This document shows positions 1 through 7,402 of a stretch of DNA of 51,570 bases, in pieces. Numbering within the stretch: position 1 is the stretch's first letter; each line of letters opens with the position of its first letter. Source of the stretch: Oscillospiraceae bacterium (lineage in GTDB: Bacteria > Bacillota > Clostridia > Oscillospirales > Oscillospiraceae); assembly GCA_017416325.1 (NCBI GenBank), contig JAFQCV010000062.1:1-51570 (forward strand), given 5' to 3'. The notes below the pieces were generated by a model. It ran no database searches, had not been told where the DNA came from, and worked only from the letters and a program-made list of their open reading frames with translations. The translations under genes were made by a program, and so were the position numbers.

Positions 1-40
1 CTCTTCTTTGGTCTTCCACAGTTCTACACTCCCACGGCAT
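1..40 (-). CDS. Transposase N-terminus, IS481-like (partial)
   Basis: Thirteen codons starting MPWECRTVEDQRR follow AGGAG with a 9-base spacer. Helix-turn-helix/integrase transposases of the IS481 type commonly begin with MPW followed by a charged stretch, which is the only basis for the call. The gene runs off the window. It differs from the copy at the right end by one residue in the visible part (D instead of N), so the two are separate or slightly diverged copies. Confidence 0.6.
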   Translation of the reverse strand, partial: MPWECRTVEDQRR

Positions 41-141
41 CTTAAAACACTCCTTTGTGTCTTTTTCTAATGCCTTTATTCTACTATAAAACTGTGTACC
101 ATGTCTTTACACACCTGTGGACTATGTTACTACACTATACA
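1..141 (-). mobile_element. Left-end fragment of an IS481-like insertion sequence
   Basis: This is the inverted, nearly identical counterpart of the last 141 bases of the window. Read on the minus strand it runs from an IS end beginning TGTATAGTGTAGTAACATAG, through an AT-rich leader, to a ribosome binding site AGGAG and the start of a transposase. The IS boundary is placed at 141, where similarity to the other copy stops. The rest of the element lies outside the window. The IS481 assignment rests on the transposase N-terminus and the TGT end, so the family is inferred. Confidence 0.75.
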
Positions 142-338
142 GCTTGCTCCCGCCGTCTTTTTAGCGCTGACACCCCAGTTCTTTCTGCGGACATAGTTGT
201 GGTTGCGATTGCCGTGACTGCGACCACTGTATACACCACAAACAGCAAAAGAAAAGCCAACCAATAGATTACTTTATCAAGAAACGAAAGTGGCGGCATC
301 TTCTGTTTATTTTTTCGCCTTTTCGAAGACTTTCCCAT
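135..338 (-). CDS. Small basic membrane protein, 3' end cut by the IS
   Basis: A 67-codon frame with a lysine/arginine-rich N-terminus (about residues 2-13) and one strong hydrophobic segment (about residues 24-47). A GGAG ribosome binding site lies 7 bases before the ATG. The last two sense codons and the stop codon come from or abut the IS end, so the original C-terminus was probably replaced by the insertion. The preceding residues are encoded by a REP-like repeat arm. I do not recognise the family. Membrane insertion is predicted from hydrophobicity only. Confidence 0.45.
   Translation of the reverse strand: MGKSSKRRKNKQKMPPLSFLDKVIYWLAFLLLFVVYTVVAVTAIATTTMSAERTGVSALKRRREQAV
142..157. 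repeat. Truncated REP-like palindrome arm beside the IS
   Basis: GCTTGCTCCCGCC here is the inverse of GGCGGGAGCAAGC at 984-996. The IS border falls exactly where the repeat would continue, so the IS appears to have inserted into a REP-like unit. Confidence 0.5.
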
Positions 339-402
339 AAAACTACTCCATCTAACGAAAGTTTCATATCCGTATCATAAAAACGGCGGATAGTTCAAGA
401 AA

Positions 403-903
403 TTATTCTTTGGAATACAACTTATCTAACTCCCATTGTTTAGGATTATTTACAATATACTCTGCTGTTTCGTCATAATCCTCACGCCCCCGAATTACAT
501 GCTCATAAAAAGAAGTTTGAAACAGCTTGTCTATTGGTTTTATCTTTTTGCATTCTCTTGTCGTCAGGGACTTATACGCACAAATAATTTCCGGGATTGT
601 AGGGCAGGAATCAGTGTCTGTCGGTTTTTTTAGTATAAAAATGGCGTGGATATGATTGGGCATGATTACATATTGATCCATTTTCAAAGATGGAAATCTC
701 TTCTCCAACAGAAACAGCTGCTCCTCTGCAATTCGACCGTATGCCGTATATTGCGTTTCGGCGGAAGACAGCCCGTGCCCTACGATGTGAGATAACAGAC
801 ATCGTCTATTGTGTGTGCAGATTGTAATGTAATACGCACCGACGGTGCTGTAGTCATAATTCTTAAGGCGAGGATGTTTTCTTTTTGGTAAACCATTCTC
901 CAT
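403..903 (-). CDS. REP-associated tyrosine transposase (Y1/IS200-like, RAYT)
   Basis: The 166-residue protein is a single-domain HUH nuclease of the Y1 transposase superfamily. The HUH motif is HIH at residues 84-86 in MPNHIHAIF, and the C-terminal EYIVNNP carries the probable catalytic Tyr149. RAYTs cut single-stranded DNA at REP palindromes. The ATG at 903 was chosen over an upstream in-frame start at 954 because it fits family length and has GAGG upstream. The gene lies between two inverted copies of a GCGGGAGCAAGC repeat (142-157 and 981-1009), the arrangement expected of a RAYT and its recognition sites. All key residues are present, so it may be active. Confidence 0.85.
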   Translation of the reverse strand: MENGLPKRKHPRLKNYDYSTVGAYYITICTHNRRCLLSHIVGHGLSSAETQYTAYGRIAEEQLFLLEKRFPSLKMDQYVIMPNHIHAIFILKKPTDTDSCPTIPEIICAYKSLTTRECKKIKPIDKLFQTSFYEHVIRGREDYDETAEYIVNNPKQWELDKLYSKE

Positions 904-927
904 ATTTATCACCAACCTCATTATATA

Positions 928-975
928 GCAGAATCCGCAGACAGGCAATACCATCTGCGGATTCTGCTGTTTTTT
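928..975 (+). terminator. Long perfect hairpin with T run upstream of the RAYT gene
   Basis: AGCAGAATCCGCAGA pairs perfectly with its inverse at 954-968 and is followed on the plus strand by GTTTTTT. No plus-strand gene precedes it, so it may instead be part of the transposase unit. On the minus strand it lies about 25 bases before the RAYT start codon. Confidence 0.4.
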
Positions 976-980
976 AGATT

Positions 981-1009
981 GTCGGCGGGAGCAAGCCCCC
1001 GCCCTACGA
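981..1009. repeat. REP-like palindrome
   Basis: CGGCGGGAGCAAGC followed by CCCCGCCCTACG forms an imperfect palindrome of the GTAGGGCGG family found throughout the window. It lies 78 bases upstream of the RAYT start. Confidence 0.65.
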
Positions 1010-1017
1010 TAACATTT

Positions 1018-1536
1018 TTAGAGATTGAATTTTTTGATTACCCTCGTTAAGGGGTGGAAACAGACGGAAACTGTTACCACGGTGCAGACGGTTTGGGGAA
1101 TTACCGCATACAAAGACTGCAGGAAATAAACCATAGCCGCCTTCCGGTGAAAGCCATAAAGCAGCGGGGTGATGATATCGTCCAGTAATGTGAAGCAAAC
1201 GGTAAACGCAGCCGCAGATGCCACCACAAGAATCGTTTTGGAAAGAGACACTTTCCCAGCAAAGCGCGCTCCCAACCAACCAAAGAAGATGGCAAACAGG
1301 TTATAGTAGATCAAGTACAAAACAATAACATTGATCTGAAATCCAAACACGAAGCACCGGAGCAAGGAAAAGGTGGTAGCGATGGCGACCCCATGACGAA
1401 CCCCATAGGAAAAGCAAAAGAGAAGCATCATCACCGTCACGATCTCAATGCCGGATATGCCGGTAAGCGCCAGCTGACCGCCAATGAGCAGCGCGACGCA
1501 CATGGCAACGCGGACAATAAATTTTGTCTTATTCAT
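1018..1536 (-). CDS. ECF transporter S component, probable cobalamin or precursor uptake
   Basis: A 172-residue very hydrophobic protein with about five to six membrane segments and the alternating small-residue helices of ECF-type S components, which bind a vitamin and dock on the shared EcfAAT energy module. The start ATG overlaps the TGA of the upstream lipoprotein gene (TGATG), so the two are translationally coupled. Both genes lie under a cobalamin riboswitch, so vitamin B12 or a corrinoid is the inferred substrate, as for CbrT. The energy-coupling genes are not in this window. The family call is firm from topology and length; the substrate comes from context. Confidence 0.7.
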   Translation of the reverse strand: MNKTKFIVRVAMCVALLIGGQLALTGISGIEIVTVMMLLFCFSYGVRHGVAIATTFSLLRCFVFGFQINVIVLYLIYYNLFAIFFGWLGARFAGKVSLSKTILVVASAAAFTVCFTLLDDIITPLLYGFHRKAAMVYFLQSLYAVIPQTVCTVVTVSVCFHPLTRVIKKFNL

Positions 1537-1985
1537 CAACTAAAAGATTTGAAAACCCAAATATACAGCTGGTCGGGCTTGATCTTCAAGGTTTCAGCGC
1601 CCGAAATTGCAGAACCGTACTCTTTCCCTTCATACTCTGCCACACCCCAGGCGGCATTGGAATTTTCTTCATCGCTGGTATAGAGCATCCAGCAGCTGCT
1701 GTAATCCGCAGGATTTTCTATGCCATTAATGGATGTGATCATGCCGTCACTCACCGAAAATTCCAGCTCGCCCTTTTCCTTCAGCTGCTGCATATAGTCG
1801 ATCAGAAGCATATCGTCTTTTCCGCCGATGGCTTCCTGGGTAGTCTTGACTACGATATAGGTATCGGAATCCTTGATGACCAGCGGTTCGCTGCGGCAGG
1901 CGGTCAAAAGCATCGTGCCGGCAAGGAGCATGATTGCCAACAGGAAGGACAGGGACTTTTTCAAAGTGTTTTTTGTTTTTTTCAT
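1536..1985 (-). CDS. DUF4430 (transcobalamin-like) lipoprotein
   Basis: The 149-residue protein has a lipoprotein signal peptide with lipobox LTAC (lipidated Cys30). A compact C-terminal domain resembles DUF4430, also found at the C-terminus of transcobalamin/intrinsic factor and in bacterial surface proteins. Seen features include the SSCWMLYTSDEE stretch and a YIWVFKSF ending. AGGAGG precedes the ATG at 1985. Being the first gene after a cobalamin riboswitch and coupled to an ECF S component, it is inferred to capture a corrinoid outside the membrane and hand it to the transporter. Binding itself is not shown by the sequence. Confidence 0.75.
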   Translation of the reverse strand: MKKTKNTLKKSLSFLLAIMLLAGTMLLTACRSEPLVIKDSDTYIVVKTTQEAIGGKDDMLLIDYMQQLKEKGELEFSVSDGMITSINGIENPADYSSCWMLYTSDEENSNAAWGVAEYEGKEYGSAISGAETLKIKPDQLYIWVFKSFS

Positions 1986-2010
1986 AATGTTTCCTCCTAA
2001 AAACAATAAG

Positions 2011-2040
2011 CTGCGGCACCAAATACTGGTGCCGCAGCCG
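2011..2040 (-). terminator. Expression-platform terminator of the cobalamin riboswitch
   Basis: GCTGCGGCACCA pairs with TGGTGCCGCAGC around a short loop, followed on the minus strand by TTATTGTTTTT. It lies between the aptamer and the lipoprotein gene, as expected for transcriptional control. Confidence 0.7.
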
Positions 2041-2091
2041 TTTTTCTGCGACAAACGCAACTTCCCATAAACACGCAGGAAGTGGGAGAAT

Positions 2092-2282
2092 CCAATGCGT
2101 AGGTCTTCTGACTCATGCTTGCAGCTCTGGGATGCTGCGATACTCTTTGCCTTCCCGGAAGATTCCAGTGACTGACTTTCATCATACAAGAGTACCATAG
2201 GCACATACAGCGGCGGTACCGTCCGGGATTCGCACCCGGTTATCTTGTTCAGCAGAATGAGCCTGACGCCCCCTCTGCCACG
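2092..2282 (-). promoter_or_regulatory. Cobalamin riboswitch aptamer
   Basis: On the minus strand the conserved blocks occur in order: GGTGCGAATCCCGGACGG, then ACCGCCGCTGTA, then CACTGG with CGGGAAGGC, and finally the B12 box AGTCAGAAGACCT. This order is diagnostic for adenosyl- or aquo-cobalamin aptamers. A terminator hairpin follows about 50 bases later. It should switch off the lipoprotein and ECF genes when cobalamin is plentiful. Confidence 0.93.
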
Positions 2283-2334
2283 CAATGGGTTATCAAATTG
2301 TCGGGATTATTGTAACAGGGTTGTTTGGGTTTGT

Positions 2335-2610
2335 CAAGCAATTTGCCATTTCTCGTGCAGTTGCAAATTATGTGTTCGTAGGGCGGGCTCATAAGAATCA
2401 AGGTGCGATTGCCACAGGCAATCGATTTATTTTGATTCGCTGCGCGGAGCACCACCCGCCGACCAGGTTGCAATATTTCGATCAGTTTCGTCCATTTTTT
2501 CCATAGTCTTTTGCAAAATACAAACTTTTCAGAATCCGGGAAGTGATCGGCGGACTCATGAGTCCGCCCTACGAATTCTAACGAGACAGAGCGATAAACG
2601 GAAATTGGAC
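2335..2610. repeat. Two REP-type palindromes, one expanded, with family outer ends
   Basis: This gene-free stretch holds a long unit (about 2376-2463, GTAGGGCGG to CCGCCGACC) with an internal module that recurs at 22.35 and 51.27 kb (GCGATTGCCA, then TTGATTCGCTGCG, then GAGCACCAC). A short palindrome follows (2545-2574, CGGCGGACTCATGAGTCCGCC with CTACG). The borders carry AATTTGCCATTTC and GATAAACGGAAATTGG, matching outer ends of the larger composites. Confidence 0.6.
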
Positions 2611-2616
2611 TGTCGC

Positions 2617-3240
2617 TCAGCAGCAAATGATGCCACGGCAGCAAAACAGCTGCAGAAAATAGAACATACACAATCCCGCGCAGGGCGATCCTGCCATTCG
2701 GAAGCCACGGAACTGTCCTGCCCGCTGCCGGTATGCCGCGCCGCCGTTCTGGATCTGCTCCAGGGTCTGCAAATAGATCATATTGTTCGGCTCCATGGAT
2801 ACCGCCCGGCGGATATGTTCCAACGCGGTCACCTGGTTGCCCAGACCGTCATTGGCAAGGGCGCTGAGATAATACCACCGGGCATCCCGGTTTTGAGAAT
2901 TTTCCAGAACATTCAGCGCAGCCCGGTAATCTCCGTAGCGGATGTATTGATAGGCAGATCTTTGATAGGGGTCTTGGTCAGGATCCTCGGTATACTGCCG
3001 GTAGCCGCCAAAGGGATCGTAACCGCCATAGCTGCCGTAGCCGTTTTGACCGCCGGAAGCTGCTTTTTCGGGGTTCTTGATTCGCTCATAGGCGGCGTTC
3101 ACTTCCTGCATTTTCTTTGCCGCCGTTTCGTCCCCGGGGTTTAAGTCCGGGTGGTATTTCTTCGCCAGGCGCCGGTACGCCTGCTTGATCTCCTCATCTG
3201 TGGCATTGGGACTGACCCCAAGTACCTTATACGGATCCAT
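2617..3240 (-). CDS. J-domain protein with tetratricopeptide-like C-terminus
   Basis: The 207-residue protein begins with a J domain (residues 1-63) carrying the HPD tripeptide at 30-32, which stimulates the ATPase of a DnaK partner. A Gly/Tyr-rich linker follows (about 65-95), then paired helices resembling one or two TPR repeats (about 100-170) and an unusual Cys-rich hydrophobic tail. It lacks the zinc domain of true DnaJ. GAGGAGG precedes the ATG, which overlaps the end of the upstream DUF5685 gene by 14 bases. The tail reads into repeat-rich DNA, so its natural end is uncertain. A specialised co-chaperone is inferred. Confidence 0.85.
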   Translation of the reverse strand: MDPYKVLGVSPNATDEEIKQAYRRLAKKYHPDLNPGDETAAKKMQEVNAAYERIKNPEKAASGGQNGYGSYGGYDPFGGYRQYTEDPDQDPYQRSAYQYIRYGDYRAALNVLENSQNRDARWYYLSALANDGLGNQVTALEHIRRAVSMEPNNMIYLQTLEQIQNGGAAYRQRAGQFRGFRMAGSPCAGLCMFYFLQLFCCRGIICC

Positions 3241-4063
3241 TTTGTCCCGCCTCCTCTTTCCTTTTTGCCCGGAAGCTGCTCCAGACACCGCTATAGAGAA
3301 TGTTATCCAAAAGCTTCTTGTCCTGCACCAGGGGCAGCCGCTCAAAAGCGTCGGTACACCGACCCATAGCCAGCACCAAATACTGCTGCCAGACTTCCCA
3401 ATCTTCTTCCCCACCTTGGGCAAGGAAAGGGTTGTATTTCTTCTTCCGCCGGTCCCGGCGATAGTCCAGAACCGCGTCCCCCAAGTAGATGAATCTGCCC
3501 AGCGCCATACCCATCTGTCTTAGGGTAGGTGCCCAGAGATCCTCCCGGTACACCAAAAGCTCCGCCATCAACTGCCCGAAAGCGTTGGCTGACAGGTCGG
3601 GATTTTCGCAGTTTTCCCCCTCCAGCTCCGCCAGTCGGGCGATACAGGTCTCGATGGCAGCACATTGCCGGGGATATTGACTTCGGATCCGGGGATAGCT
3701 GCCGGCAAACACCGCCCCCCGAAGCCGGGCCGCTGCGCTCTTATCATCCTGCCAGTCATCCGCCGCCTTGTGGTATGCCAACGCCACATTCATATCCGCC
3801 GCGTAGCGGATATATTCGTTATCCAACCAGGGCCGGGGTTTTAGGGGATGGAGCATACAGGCACGGGCGCCGGATTCCTCCTCCGGCTCATATAGGCTCA
3901 TCAAAAGGAGGGCTAAAAATGCCATGTCGTAGCTCAGACCCAGCCGGGAAAGCTGGGAAGAACGCTTCCGGATCTGCCGGCAAATGCCGCAGTACACACC
4001 GCTGTAGCGGTTCTTCTGCTCTTTTGTCAGTTCTGAAAGATTGGCAGTTACCAGACCGAACAC
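3227..4063 (-). CDS. DUF5685 family protein
   Basis: A 278-residue protein starting MFGLVTANLSELT with an early CGIC motif (residues 26-29), mostly helical and without a signal peptide. These features match the uncharacterised DUF5685 family of clostridia. Its 3' end overlaps the J-domain gene by 14 bases, indicating co-translation, so it may be a client or partner of that co-chaperone. Function is unknown. Confidence 0.75.
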   Translation of the reverse strand: MFGLVTANLSELTKEQKNRYSGVYCGICRQIRKRSSQLSRLGLSYDMAFLALLLMSLYEPEEESGARACMLHPLKPRPWLDNEYIRYAADMNVALAYHKAADDWQDDKSAAARLRGAVFAGSYPRIRSQYPRQCAAIETCIARLAELEGENCENPDLSANAFGQLMAELLVYREDLWAPTLRQMGMALGRFIYLGDAVLDYRRDRRKKKYNPFLAQGGEEDWEVWQQYLVLAMGRCTDAFERLPLVQDKKLLDNILYSGVWSSFRAKRKEEAGQNGSV

Positions 4064-4137
4064 AGCGCTCTCCTCCTTGGCAGATTTTTCTTTATTTTAA
4101 CAAACGGTTGTGAACAAGTCGTAAACACCGGTAAAAT

Positions 4138-4953
4138 TTACATTTTTTCCATATCATCCGCCTCCATCAGCAGGCGGTTCAGCGCGCCGCCGTAGAACAT
4201 AATGGACAGGCAGAAATACAACCAAAGCATACTCAGCGCCACGGCGTACACCGAACCATATACATTGGAATAGCCGGAAAAATACTCCACATATCCGGAA
4301 AAAAGCACCGTAAACCCTAACCATCCCAAGCTTGCCAGCACCGCCCCGGGAAAGCTCTCCTGAAACCGGTTCTTTCGGTTGGGAAGCGCCATAAACATGG
4401 CGGTAAACAGGCTGGTCTGGAGCAGCAGCATCAGCAAAAACCGCAGATTGACCACTTCCGTCAAAAACCGCCCCACAGGGGTGGTGGCAGGTGGCAGCAT
4501 CTGCAAAATCGATTCTCCAAACACATTGAGCACCAACGTCAGCACCAGCACGATCACAAACAAGAATGTATAAAACACACTCATTAGCCTTGTATACAGG
4601 TATCCGCGGCTTTCCTTGACGCCGTAAATGCTGTTAAGCCCCATGAGCAAGCCGTAAATCCCCCGGCTGGCAGACCACAGGGCACTGACCGCGGAGACAG
4701 ACACCACCGCCGTGGAGGTGTGGGCATAGGTGCTGATGAGCAATCTCTCTGCCGCCGGAAGGAGCGGACTGGGCAAAAAGCCTGCCAAAAGGTCTAATAG
4801 ATCCCGGGCATCCAAATGGGTATAGCGCAGGATGCTCAGTATCAGCACCAGCGCCGGAAACACCGACAGCACCATAAAATACCCGGCGTTTGCCGCGTGC
4901 TCGGATATCCGCATATCCCGGATCCTTTGCAGAAGCTGCCGCAGCTGGTTCAC
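4138..4953 (-). CDS. YihY/BrkB family inner-membrane protein
   Basis: The 271-residue protein has about six hydrophobic segments and the family hallmarks: an N-terminal amphipathic stretch, ANAGYFMVLSVFPALVL, SASRGIYGLLMGLNSIYG and a C-terminal YGSVYAVALSMLWLYFC. It was once named ribonuclease BN, but members are now regarded as membrane proteins of uncertain, possibly transport, function. The GTG at 4953 is used because GGGGG lies 8 bases upstream and homologues begin there. The open frame continues upstream only through a repeat element. Confidence 0.85.
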   Translation of the reverse strand: MNQLRQLLQRIRDMRISEHAANAGYFMVLSVFPALVLILSILRYTHLDARDLLDLLAGFLPSPLLPAAERLLISTYAHTSTAVVSVSAVSALWSASRGIYGLLMGLNSIYGVKESRGYLYTRLMSVFYTFLFVIVLVLTLVLNVFGESILQMLPPATTPVGRFLTEVVNLRFLLMLLLQTSLFTAMFMALPNRKNRFQESFPGAVLASLGWLGFTVLFSGYVEYFSGYSNVYGSVYAVALSMLWLYFCLSIMFYGGALNRLLMEADDMEKM

Positions 4954-5074
4954 AGAATCGCCCCCTTTCCCCAATAGCCTATGCCAAAAAGGGGGAAACA
5001 ATCCCGGATTTCCAAAAGGGAGGGGTCTGTTACAAAGCCAAACATCTATCGGTGATCTTTGTATGGCTTCTTTG

Positions 5075-5298
5075 AACGCCTGCCAATTTCCGTTTGTCGG
5101 GGAGATTGTAGGGGGCGGCGCCCTCGACGCCCCGGTGCTGTTGTTGCACAAAAGCACATCGCCGTAAGGCGATAATAAAATTTCCCCTACGGAAACAAAG
5201 CAAATTGCATGCAATTTGTTTGCGGGGCGTCGAGGGCGCCGCCCCCTACAGTAATGAATCAACCCCCCGAGAAACGGCAATTTATCGGGCAATTTCTA
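5075..5298. repeat. Composite palindromic repeat element, copy A
   Basis: Outer ends CCAATTTCCGTTTGTCGGGG and CCGAGAAACGGCAATTTATC flank inner arms TGTAGGGGGCGGCGCCCTCG and its inverse ending CCGCCCCCTACA. The core contains AAAAGCACATCGCCG-TAAGGCGATAAT and AAATTGCATGCAATTTG. The second copy is at 21.2 kb, and a rearranged third at 51.2 kb. It has no coding potential of its own; its translation extends the BrkB frame spuriously. Confidence 0.75.
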
Positions 5299-5341
5299 CT
5301 GTCCCAAGATCCGTAAAAATGTTGGCTTTTTTATAACGATA

Positions 5342-5373
5342 GGGGCTGTTGCTTTTATTTTGCAACAGCCCCA
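5342..5373 (-). terminator. Hairpin after the fakA gene
   Basis: GGGGCTGTTGC pairs with GCAACAGCCCC across a 9-base loop, 8 bases beyond the fakA stop codon. The following T run is poor, but the same stem sequence is reused as a terminator at 35.2 kb. Confidence 0.55.
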
Positions 5374-5380
5374 TTAAGAT

Positions 5381-7006
5381 TTATTCCGCAGAGATCAGAT
5401 AGTAATATACAGGCTGGCCGCCGGCAAGCAGGTTGACATCCGCGTCCGGGCAAATCTCAGAAAACACCGCCGCAGCGGACTGGGCATCTGCTTCCGTAAC
5501 ATCCGCGCCGTAATAGACGGTGATATATTCCTTGCCGGTAGAGTGGACCTTTTCTGCCAGACCCTTGAGCAGCGTCTCAATATTCTTGTCGGTACCGAAC
5601 AGCGCGCTGCCGTAGAGCGCCAGGTAGTCACCCTCCTGGATCTCGAAACCGTCAAAGTCCGAATTCCGGGCGGCATAAGTGATCTGCATGGTATCCACAC
5701 CCGCCATAGCTTCGGTCATGGCTTCTACATTTTCCTCATTGGTTCCCTCGGGGTTGAAGCTGAGCATAGCGGTCACGCCCTGGGGAATGGTCTTACTGGG
5801 CAGCACGATCACATTCTTGGGCGTCAGCGCGTCTACCTGCTCTGCCGCCATGATGATGTTCTTATTGTTAGGCAGCACGTACACGGTTTCTGCCGGCACG
5901 GTATTGACCACCTCCAGAATATCCTGGGTGCTGGGGTTCATAGTCTGACCGCCGGAGACCAGGCCGTCTACGCCCAGATCCCGGAACACATCGGCAATAC
6001 CGTCGCCAACGCAAACGGAAACCACACCGATGGGCTTCTCCGGCTCGGCGATCTTGGGTGCCACATCCGCTTCGGACATGACCTTTTCCGTATGCTGCAG
6101 ACGCATATTCTCGATCTTTACCGTGACAAAAGAGCCGTAATCTATGGCCTCATGGAGGGCCTTGCCGGGGTCATTGGTATGCACATGGACCTTGATGATC
6201 TCCTCATCGTCCACCAGAACCAGGCTGTCACCCAGGCTGGACAGGAAATCTCTCAGCTTTTCCGGGTCATTGTCATTCTCCCGGGAGATGATAAACTCCG
6301 TACAGTAGGTGAAGGTGATATCCTCGGTATTGAAATCCGCAAAATCCGCCTGCTCTTTCACCTGGGTATCGCCGCTCTCGGGAGCCACGATATCTTCGCC
6401 CCGGGCAGCGCAGAGCATTGCCTCCAGGATCACCAGCCAGCCCTTACCGCCGGCATCCACCACGCCCGCCTTTTTCAGCACGGGGTTCTGGTTGACGGTG
6501 TTGGCCAAAGCCACCTTCGCCTCTTCGATCGCTGCCACATGGACAGCTTCAAAATCCTTGCTGTTCTTGGCAGCTTCCGTTGCCTTAGCGGCTGCCAGGC
6601 GGGCAACCGTCAGGATCGTGCCCTCCGCAGGCTTCATAACTGCCTTATAAGCAGCATCCACGCCCTCCTGCAGAGCCGCTGCCCAAAGCGCGCCGTCACA
6701 TTCGGTACAGCCCTTGAGTTTTTTGGAAATGCCCCGGACCAGCAGGGACAAAATCACGCCGGAGTTGCCCCGGGCGCCACGCAGCATGGCAGAAGCCGCG
6801 GCAGCAGAAGCCTTTTCCAGGGTGGGCGCTTCCAGCTTGCGCAGGTCAGCAGCCGCCGCCTGAATGGTCATGGACATATTGGTTCCCGTATCGCCATCCG
6901 GCACAGGGAACACATTCAGTTCATTCAGTCCCTGCTTGTTTAATTCTACAGAGGCTGCCGCGCTGATCATCAGCCGCCGGAAATCCGCCCCGTTCATTAT
7001 TTGCAT
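5381..7006 (-). CDS. fakA: DAK2-domain fatty acid kinase catalytic subunit (YloV/FakA)
   Basis: FakA phosphorylates fatty acids presented by a DegV-type FakB protein, making acyl-phosphate for phospholipid synthesis. The roughly 541-residue protein has the N-terminal DhaL/DAK2 kinase domain with the Mg-ATP motif DGDTGTN at residues 37-43. A middle domain and a C-terminal DegV-like/DAK1-like region follow, the full three-part architecture. It lies 22 bases after an Asp23-family gene, the usual partner. GGAGG lies 12 bases before the ATG at 7006; a TTG at 7009 or the ATG at 6997 are alternatives. No FakB is visible here. Confidence 0.92.
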   Translation of the reverse strand: MQIMNGADFRRLMISAAASVELNKQGLNELNVFPVPDGDTGTNMSMTIQAAAADLRKLEAPTLEKASAAAASAMLRGARGNSGVILSLLVRGISKKLKGCTECDGALWAAALQEGVDAAYKAVMKPAEGTILTVARLAAAKATEAAKNSKDFEAVHVAAIEEAKVALANTVNQNPVLKKAGVVDAGGKGWLVILEAMLCAARGEDIVAPESGDTQVKEQADFADFNTEDITFTYCTEFIISRENDNDPEKLRDFLSSLGDSLVLVDDEEIIKVHVHTNDPGKALHEAIDYGSFVTVKIENMRLQHTEKVMSEADVAPKIAEPEKPIGVVSVCVGDGIADVFRDLGVDGLVSGGQTMNPSTQDILEVVNTVPAETVYVLPNNKNIIMAAEQVDALTPKNVIVLPSKTIPQGVTAMLSFNPEGTNEENVEAMTEAMAGVDTMQITYAARNSDFDGFEIQEGDYLALYGSALFGTDKNIETLLKGLAEKVHSTGKEYITVYYGADVTEADAQSAAAVFSEICPDADVNLLAGGQPVYYYLISAE

Positions 7007-7028
7007 CAATTCTCTATACCTCCGGTTA

Positions 7029-7382
7029 TCAGTCGATCATCATAGAATCGATATACACATTGACACTGTTTACCTTTGTGCCGGTGTATTTGGTGACCTC
7101 ATAGCTGACCCGGGAGATAATGGCTTCTCCAACGGCATTGAGGTTTACCCCGTTGTCCACGATAATGTGCAAGTCAATGGAGATAGATTTGTCTTCCTGG
7201 AACGTCACATTGACGCCCTTGGACATGGATTCTTTCCGCAGCAGGTGATACACGCCATCCTTGACGTTCCGGGCAGCCATGCCCTTGACGCCAAAGCAGT
7301 TGCTGGCGGCAGTTCCGGCAATATCGTGATAAACACCGGCGCTGACGCTGACGCTGCCGTTTGCATTTTCCTGACGAATCAT
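7029..7382 (-). CDS. Asp23/Gls24 family envelope stress protein
   Basis: The 117-residue protein carries the Asp23 fold: an N-terminal GSVSVSAGVYHDIAGTAA strand-helix, the GVKGMAARN turn, and alternating strands ending VNSVNVYIDSM. Family members are small envelope-associated or cytosolic proteins and are almost always coded next to fakA (YloU-YloV pair). AAGGAGGT lies 8 bases before the ATG. It follows gpmI by 20 bases, so the three genes are probably one operon. The molecular role is unknown. Confidence 0.92.
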   Translation of the reverse strand: MIRQENANGSVSVSAGVYHDIAGTAASNCFGVKGMAARNVKDGVYHLLRKESMSKGVNVTFQEDKSISIDLHIIVDNGVNLNAVGEAIISRVSYEVTKYTGTKVNSVNVYIDSMMID

Positions 7383-7402
7383 AATTCAGTACCTCCTTTA
7401 AA

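Noticed and set aside
4954-5292. N-terminal extension of the BrkB protein
   Set aside because: The extra residues are a translation of composite repeat copy A; the GTG at 4953 has a ribosome binding site and fits the family.
5543-6943. 466-residue open frame opposite fakA, and similar long frames opposite gpmI, trpB, feoB, hisS, rpsB and tsf
   Set aside because: All are complementary to well-identified genes and have repetitive, domain-free translations.
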